Source: Nematostella vectensis (lineage: Eukaryota > Cnidaria > Anthozoa > Actiniaria > Edwardsiidae). From it: a stretch of DNA of 60,000 nucleotides. Of this stretch, positions 54,180-60,000 are shown one piece after another. The DNA lies in NCBI RefSeq assembly GCF_932526225.1, contig NC_064044.1, positions 11,858,084-11,918,083 on the forward strand. The letters are read 5' to 3'. Numbering within the stretch: position 1 is the first letter of the stretch; each line of letters begins with the position of its first letter. A program made the translations under genes and the position numbers. The notes beneath the pieces were generated by a model that did no database searches, was not told the origin of the DNA, and was given only the letters and a program-made list of their open reading frames with translations.

Positions 54180-56250
54180 GCGAATTGAATAAGAGTGTTA
54201 CCCCATGCCCAAACAACTGAGCTGTAGCCAAAGCTTTTAACATTCAGATTATCCTCAATCGTATTACGCCAAAGGTAATAGCACAATCTAATCCTCAGCT
54301 TCCTAAAATGGCCCCATCAATAACGAAAGTCTAAAAGATATAGTAGATCTTAACAATATAACCCCAAGGGTAAACTGACTATAAGATCTGTGTAAGCCCT
54401 GATAATGATATAGTACCACTTGCCCAAGTTTCTTATTGACTAAATCAAGTCATTAATGAGAATACTGAAAGGTAAAACTCAGTATTCGCCTTTTAAATGC
54501 AATATAAAAGCTTCACAACCACAAACGAAAGGGAATGTTATAAGTTGTTTTCACCAACGCAAGCGCAAAGCGGAAATGGAAGCTTTTCAGTGTTAAATTG
54601 CGTCGAAACGGATGTCTAGAAGTCTAGAGACACTAGAATCAAAATCAAACGCTGGATATAAACATTTGACACTGCAGTAGCTACTAAAAAAATAGAAAGC
54701 GTTGCTCTGAGCGCATTTAAAGTGCATCGGAAATCGCGGATTGGACGTGAGGCATCACACTGTGAATCGGATACAAAGGTAGGAGGCTTACTGCAATTAG
54801 AAAATAAGAAAAATTGAAAGAAAGATAATGAATAGGTATTATGTCTCTTATACTAGGGTGAGATTGCCGCGGGCTAGTGAATCCATCTCATGGCATTTGC
54901 GATGCTCTTTTCTTCTTCTTGTTTTCTTTGACTCGATTCTCTCCTTTTGCTTCGTCCTGTCTACTAACCATTAGTATAGAAGCCCATGGGAACACTTTAC
55001 CTTGTTTTGAAAAATTGTTTTGTAAACTGAAATGTAAAAGTATAACCTTGTTATTCTAAAGGTGAAGAAATGGATAAATGAATTTAAGAAACTAATGTAA
55101 AAGGAGCCTACGCGGTGAGCGGCGGCAGTCCTTTTATGTCTCCATGATTCATATTTTGATTGACCAATAACAGGCTTATACTGTAGCTTTCATTTTGTCA
55201 ACCAATAAGACTTTTCGTTCTTGAATATTTTTAAAACCACCCCTTGTCTTGTAGAGCATTTTGTGGGTCTCTTTTATTATCCTCGTAGCGTTTGGACTAA
55301 CAGTTAGTTTATAAGTACATCAGACTTGTCATCTTTTAAACAAACCTATCCAATATAATCAGCGCTTTTTTAGCGAAAGGAGAATCTATAGTGGTCCAAA
55401 ACTGGCATACTAGGGTATCGAAACCAGGACAATTATAGGGAAACCCTTGAGAGTTACGAACAGGAAAGGGAAAGCTAGCAGGAACTTACATCATCAACAA
55501 ACTCAGTTCAGATAAATTCGGCTACAAATGTGGCAGAATTCTTCCCAAGAAGACGAAAGTGACGGCCTAAATGCCATGCAGACATGGAAAACGTCATAAT
55601 ATTACAGGTATTGGATGTAATGGCAAGGAGGTGAATGGATGGTGTTATCTTTAATCTTGTGTTTTGAGTATAATAGTTACCTTTCGTACTGAAAGTCGCT
55701 TGCATGTCTAATGATAGAGACATGATAGCGATGGATAAAAATGCCGCGACGCTGTCTTTTCTACAATAACTTCTTTCAATAACCTTTTTTCGCTGGGAAA
55801 TTGATGCGAGACCATCGCCTAATTTGCGAAATGGATAAATCCTAATTCAAGTTGATTTAAAAAAAGAGGAGTGTGACGAGAAATTGGACAAGGTTTTGAG
55901 TGAGTATATATTTTTGCCTCGTTCAAGCAAAGAAGAAATAAGAGACGCCATATTTCAATACCTCAATTGGATTATTTTTATTTTTGTGTTTAAACGCCGG
56001 TAATGATAACTGGATCATTAGCCATTGCATTTGAAGCTAAAAAGTGCTTTAAAATGTGGCCCTGGGCTATGTAGGCGGCTGTAAAAATATTGCAAATTGA
56101 TCAATTCATTTGTTGTCATTTTATATCAGAGAAGTGGTCGCTACATGCAATTACGAATGTAAACGGGGCAGAGGACGATTGCTGGAGTTGAATTCAGTAA
56201 ATTCGAGGAAGCAGTACAAAAAACGTAAGCTATTCATTTGAAGGAAGTGT
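54180..56250. other. Intergenic, no supported gene
   Basis: AT-rich; frames are short and without recognisable features. Confidence 0.45.
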
Positions 56251-56251
56251 G

Positions 56252-56370
56252 AGTGAACGCAGGGTTCCCGGTTTCAAGGAAATCTGCCGAACACAGGGTT
56301 CCCGGTTTCAAGAAAATCTGCCGAACACAGGGTTCCCGGTTTCAAGGAAATCTGCCGAACACAGGGTACC
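56252..56370 (+). repeat. 34-bp tandem repeat upstream of class A GPCR
   Basis: GAACACAGGGTTCCCGGTTT then CAAGAAAATCTGCC, three full copies and a partial one. It lies about 210 bp before the receptor start codon and may overlap its promoter or 5' UTR. Confidence 0.92.
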
Positions 56371-56578
56371 CGTTTAAAGCTCTTTCCACGAGTGAGAAAA
56401 CGATACCCGGTATATTCACCAAGCAAGGACTTGTGCGTTTCTACGACCAGGGTACATGTTAGGCTTTTCCAACTGAGAGACCTGTTTTTTTGTGACACAG
56501 GGTACCCGTATAATAAGGTTTTATAGTTGTCAACCACTTCAAGACGATTTTCAACAGCTCTAGGCCACATTATTCATA

Positions 56579-57586
56579 ATGCCTACGAACAACAGCACGG
56601 ATGATTTTAAGGAGTTCTCTATCTCGACTTTGGATATGGCGTTCGCGATTCCCTTCGCCCTGAACATGTGTCTTGGAGTGTGCGGTAACGCCCTGGTGAT
56701 CACAGTCGTCAGGAGGTCACGTGCCATGCACACGACAACCAACTTCCTCCTCGTCAACCTCGCAGTCGGAGATATCATGATCCTCATATGGAATCCCCGG
56801 TGGATAAGTTTTGTAATTTACCCGGTGCACCCCCGGGGCACCCCCGGGGATTTGGTCTGTGTGTTATATACCGGGAATGCGATTATTACGGTTGTGGTGT
56901 CGGCGTCGATACTCACGCTTGTTGTTCTCGCAGTGGAGAGATATAACGCGTTAGTGAATGCCATGAAAGGAGTAAGAATATCCACAGAGAGGCTTCCATT
57001 TGTTATTGGAGGTATTTGGGGTCTAGCGGTCGCTGTTAGTATCCCCGACTTTCTAAATAACTACTTTAGCACGCAATATAAAAAGTGCTTGTGCCCGTTC
57101 AGTTTAGAATTAGCCTCGAAGTTATCCATTCATATTTACTGCACTATTACTCTCCTGGGTATTCTACCATTTCTCATACTTTCGTTCTGTTATTTCCAAA
57201 TCCTCAAAGGGGTTTTTATCACAAATACGATATGCGCCGAGCAAAGCGTTCCGAGCACAGCAGACGATGCAATACGGAGAAAACTCGCTAAGCTATGCCT
57301 ATCCGTCACATGCGCGTTTTACATTTGTTATTTGCCCTACGCGACGTTTCTCCTGTTTATCGCGTCTGTTGAGAAAGGTGTTCTCATTCAAAGGCAGGAC
57401 ATGTTTACGGCGATGCTTCGCGCGTGCGAGTTTTTTGTAACTCTTTCCTCAAGTCTCAACCCGGTGATTTACGCTTTCCAGAGTACGAGCTATCGACAAG
57501 GGTTTAAAGAAATCTGGGACGGACGAAAGCGATGCAGAACGAAATCAAGAAAGGTGGAAGTCAGCTTAAAGTTGGCTCGTATCTAG
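56579..57586 (+). CDS. Class A (rhodopsin-like) GPCR, single exon
   Basis: 335-residue seven-helix receptor, complete from ATG to TAG without introns. N-terminus MPTNNSTDDF has an NST glycosylation sequon. Motifs: GVCGNALVITVV (TM1, N1.50), NFLLVNLAVGD (TM2, D2.50), LAVERY (ERY in place of DRY, end of TM3), W in GGIWGLAV (TM4), P in ILPFLILSFCYF (TM5), CAFYICYLPY (TM6, a CxxP-like variant without W) and SSLNPVIYAF (NPxxY, TM7). Cys residues in ECL1/TM3 (DLVC) and ECL2 (KKCLC) can form the usual disulphide. Sequence style suggests a peptide or amine receptor of the large intronless cnidarian expansions; the ligand cannot be told. Tail short and basic. Confidence 0.95.
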   Translation: MPTNNSTDDFKEFSISTLDMAFAIPFALNMCLGVCGNALVITVVRRSRAMHTTTNFLLVNLAVGDIMILIWNPRWISFVIYPVHPRGTPGDLVCVLYTGNAIITVVVSASILTLVVLAVERYNALVNAMKGVRISTERLPFVIGGIWGLAVAVSIPDFLNNYFSTQYKKCLCPFSLELASKLSIHIYCTITLLGILPFLILSFCYFQILKGVFITNTICAEQSVPSTADDAIRRKLAKLCLSVTCAFYICYLPYATFLLFIASVEKGVLIQRQDMFTAMLRACEFFVTLSSSLNPVIYAFQSTSYRQGFKEIWDGRKRCRTKSRKVEVSLKLARI

Positions 57587-57769
57587 AGCCTTGATGTCCG
57601 CTGTGACAAAACGACCACCCCCTCACAACAAAACCCTACACAGGGGGGTACACAGGGTGGGTGCCCCCCCCCCCTACTTGGCTGCCCAGAAGTTGGTCAT
57701 TTCTTATTGAAGGATCTTTGTAAATGCTATCCTTTTTCCATATGATATCGAAGACTTCGCATCCACTCG

Positions 57770-58240
57770 CCGGAGAATGAATACTTGAGGTTAATTCTCC
57801 TTACAGTAAGGAGAGAGATTACTCGAGGTAAATTCTCCCTACTTAAGAAGAGGGTTTGAGGTTATTTCCCCCTACACTAAGGAGAATAGGTTTTTGAAGA
57901 TAATTCTCCTGAAAAGGAGGGTGGGATTTGAGGTAAATTCCCCCTACAGTAAGGAGAATGAGTTTTTTAAGTTTAATCTCCTAATAATAAGGAGAGTGGG
58001 ATTAGAGGTAAATTCCCCCTACAGTAAGAATCTGTATTTGAGGTACATTCTCCCTACAGCAGGTACAATGGGTATTTATAGTGAAATTCTTCCTATACAC
58101 TAGAGTATTTTGAGTATTTGAGGTAAATTCTCCCTACAGTAAGGAATAGGTATTTGAGGTAAATTCTCCCTACACTACAGGATTATGAGTATTTTAGGTA
58201 AATTCTCCCTGGCTATTTGAGGTAAATTCTCCCTAAACAC
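57770..58240. repeat. Degenerate tandem array 3' of class A GPCR
   Basis: Roughly a dozen units of 35-40 bp around GAGGTAAATTCTCCCTACAG TAAGGAG, with variable spacers. CTCCTTACAGTAAGGAG also forms a small palindrome. Confidence 0.85.
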
Positions 58241-58249
58241 AAAATACAA

Positions 58250-58600
58250 AAAATTATCACGTACTCAATTCACATTTATCATTCAAATATTGAGACGATA
58301 GCACGTACAATAAAGATATTTTTATTTAAAACTTAAGTTGGCATTTTGTTAATTGCATATTATCAAAAGTTTTTAAAGCAAAAGCGATGCAATTGTGTAT
58401 ACCATATTTATACCAAATACCATATTTATTTAGCAAAACTTATTTAAAAAGATGCCTATAAAACGCATTTTTTGTAAAGTAGAATTGTATAAAACAATAC
58501 CTTTGTGTTATGCAAAGCATGTGAGCTCAAAATTTACAATTTTACATTCCGTAATATGTTTTATATATTGGTGACCCCAGGTTTATTCACATGGATCAAA
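58250..58600. other. Region between convergent genes, nothing recognised
   Basis: AT-rich; probably includes 3' UTR of the minus-strand esterase-like gene (a minus-strand AATAAA lies near 58320). Confidence 0.4.
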
Positions 58601-58608
58601 CCTTAACA

Positions 58609-58735
58609 GGCCTCAAATTATTGAAGAGGGCACTTAACAGAAACATTAAAAAAACATTGGGGGGGGGGCAAAGCCACGCCCCTACTGGCCATTTTTAAGT
58701 AACAATAAAAGATATTGGGGGGGAAGCGGTACGTG
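58609..58735 (+). repeat. Dispersed GGGGCAC...ACAGAAACAT repeat, copy 3
   Basis: Begins CCTCAAATTATTGAAGAGGG and contains AAGCCACGCCCCTACTGGCC. Same family as 42030 and 44546. Confidence 0.65.
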
Positions 58736-58833
58736 CCCCAGTGCCTTACCCCCTTCTACGGTCAAGTGGATTCGGGTGGAGGTACTCAAGCCCTATGTAT
58801 TACAAGCACGTGTACGCCTACGTAATGTTTTTT

Positions 58834-59015
58834 TTAGTGAAGGTTGTAGGCAGCGTTGGCGCGCGGTCCCTTATCGTCGTAGTAAACGCTGTCCATGGAT
58901 TTGCTACCGGATCGTTTCCTTACACAGCACATCAGTATCAGAGCAACGATGCAAATGAGAAGAAAGACGCCGAAAATGACAGTGAGACAAATCAGGGCGA
59001 TACGCTCGTCCTCGT
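58834..59015 (-). CDS. Esterase-like gene: last exon (TM and tail)
   Basis: Acceptor TCTGCAG, stop at 58834-58836. One hydrophobic helix followed by RKR (inside-positive) predicts type I topology. DSVYYDD may be a tyrosine-phosphorylation site (inference). Confidence 0.8.
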
Positions 59016-59860
59016 CTGCAGAGTAAGAATAACTGGTGTTTACGTAATTGGTCGAAATGACAAGCAAAAGCTGCTGCTGATGTGGTCACACATTCGCATT
59101 TTGTCACGCACGCACATATGTCACACTTGAATAATAATAACACATTTTCGCCACGCAGGCTCCATACGTCACGCCTCGCAAGTCACGCAGACTTCACATG
59201 GCATGCCTTACATGTTTGGTTTTCTCATTAAGCACCTTCCACACACCTCGCATAACTCACGCATTTTCATCACGCACTAATACATATCTTTCGCCTCGCA
59301 AGTCATCCATTCTTGTCACGCACTCATCACATGTCACGCCTTGCAAGTCACGCATACTCGTCACGCACGCTCCATGTGTCAGTCCTCGCAAGTCACGCAT
59401 TCTCATCACGCACGCTTTATATGTCACGCCTCGTAAGTCACAAATTCTTGTCACGCACACTCCACATGTCACGCCTCGCAAATCACGCATTCGTGTTACG
59501 CAGCCTTCAATTGTCACGCCTCTCAAGTCACACATACTTGTCACGCGCTCCATGTGTTAGTCCTCACAAGTCACGCATTCATGTCACGCACCCTCCACAC
59601 GTCACGCTTCGCAAGTCACGCCTACTCGTCACGCACACTTTTTTCATGACTTACCGTATCTATCCCTGATGGTGACCGGTGGTACTCCTGGTGTGGTTGG
59701 CATCTCTTCCGTTTGTGGAAGGTACCTTGTCCAGAAATCTGCCTTTTGAGCAAGAAAGTCAGAACTTACACCAGATTCTATGAAGGCTGCTTGGTAAACT
59801 TGACGATTTTCGCTGCTGTATTTTGGCCATTTCCCATGGGTTTTATTTTCATTTGGATTC
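58834..59860 (-). CDS. Carboxylesterase-like transmembrane protein (neuroligin/cholinesterase-like), last two exons
   Basis: C-terminal part of a type-B carboxylesterase-fold protein on the minus strand. Exon 59860-59655 encodes NPNENKTHGKWPKYSSENRQ ... ADFWTRYLP; the NPN...WP.Y and final FW..LP spacing match the end of the alpha/beta-hydrolase domain in cholinesterases and neuroligins. Exon 59015-58834 joins in phase 1 and gives DEDERIALICL, one TM helix (VIFGVFLLICIVALILMCCV) and a 31-residue tail RKRSGSKSMDSVYYDDKG...AAYNLH. GT-AG sites are clean (GTAAGT, CTGCAG). The catalytic region lies right of the window, so enzyme or adhesion role cannot be decided. The tail lacks a neuroligin-type PDZ ligand. 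Confidence 0.82.
59160..59645. repeat. 45-bp minisatellite in esterase-like gene intron
   Basis: Unit around TCACGCATTCTTGTCACGCA then CACTCCACATGTCACGCCTCGCAAG, about 10 degenerate copies. It fills most of the last intron (59016-59654). Confidence 0.92.
59655..59860 (-). CDS. Esterase-like gene: penultimate exon (end of hydrolase fold)
   Basis: Acceptor AACTTCCAG at 59861 and donor GTAAGT at 59654, both on the minus strand; 206 nt. Ends with a Pro/Thr linker EEMPTTPGVPPVTIRDRY. Confidence 0.82.
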
Positions 59861-60000
59861 CTGGAAGTTAAAAAAGAAGCCAAAAAAATAAGTACATTTA
59901 AACCGACATAGAAGCAAATCTTGGAAGAGAAGTAACCGAGCAAATTGGTTGTTTTTGTCATCTCCTTGTGGCTGACAATAAATAAAGCGAATGAGCAGTT

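Noticed and set aside
53711-54188. Frames of 132 and 101 codons
   Set aside because: They coincide with a GC-richer MITE (53848-54143) and lack family features.
59198-59669. Ser/Thr/His-rich frames of about 100-120 codons on both strands
   Set aside because: Translation of the 45-bp minisatellite in an intron.

Overview
Organism and style. The window looks like a cnidarian, probably anthozoan (sea-anemone-like), nuclear genome: intron-rich genes, an intronless rhodopsin-like receptor, AT-rich introns loaded with minisatellites and non-autonomous DNA transposons, and metazoan families (KCNQ channel, adhesion GPCR, neuroligin/cholinesterase-type esterase). The species call is inference; the gene calls rest on exons joined by GT-AG introns with consistent phases. 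Layout. (1) 1-21188, + strand: a KCNQ voltage-gated K+ channel without its first exon; 15 exons (2467-21188) give about 812 residues covering most of S1, S2-S6, the pore, the calmodulin-binding A/B helices, the coiled coil and a long acidic tail. Its introns hold a roughly 5.3 kb 42-bp minisatellite, a 1.4 kb trinucleotide-like minisatellite, a 20-bp array, a transposon flanked by TTAA and a candidate internal promoter. (2) 21189-39115: about 18 kb with no confident gene but many mobile elements: a family flanked by TTAA (with a 1 kb piggyBac-like insertion nested in one copy), elements flanked by 9-bp duplications (one carrying a broken zinc-binding ORF, with an empty-site paralogue nearby), and foldback elements. 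(3) 39116-50339, + strand: a complete 17-exon adhesion GPCR of about 756 residues: signal peptide, C-type lectin domain, Ser/Thr-rich stalk, GAIN/GPS with an intact HL/T cleavage site, seven TM helices and a cytoplasmic tail. Two introns carry tandem copies of their own 3' splice-site region. (4) 50340-56578: no confident gene; a near-perfect 12-bp satellite and a decayed copy of an ORF nested antisense in the adhesion GPCR. (5) 56579-57586, + strand: a single-exon class A (peptide-receptor-like) GPCR. (6) 58834-59860, - strand: the last two exons of a membrane-anchored carboxylesterase-like (neuroligin/cholinesterase-like) protein, convergent with the class A GPCR. How they fit together. All four proteins are plasma-membrane molecules of excitability, adhesion or signalling, but nothing shows joint regulation. 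No operon, CRISPR array, rRNA or convincing functional tRNA is visible; one tRNA-like sequence is degenerate. The most unusual signals are the iterated 3' splice-site modules in the adhesion GPCR, the nested TTAA insertion with an inferable empty site, the 9-bp-TSD element with its empty-site paralogue, and a proline in the S4 voltage sensor of the KCNQ channel.
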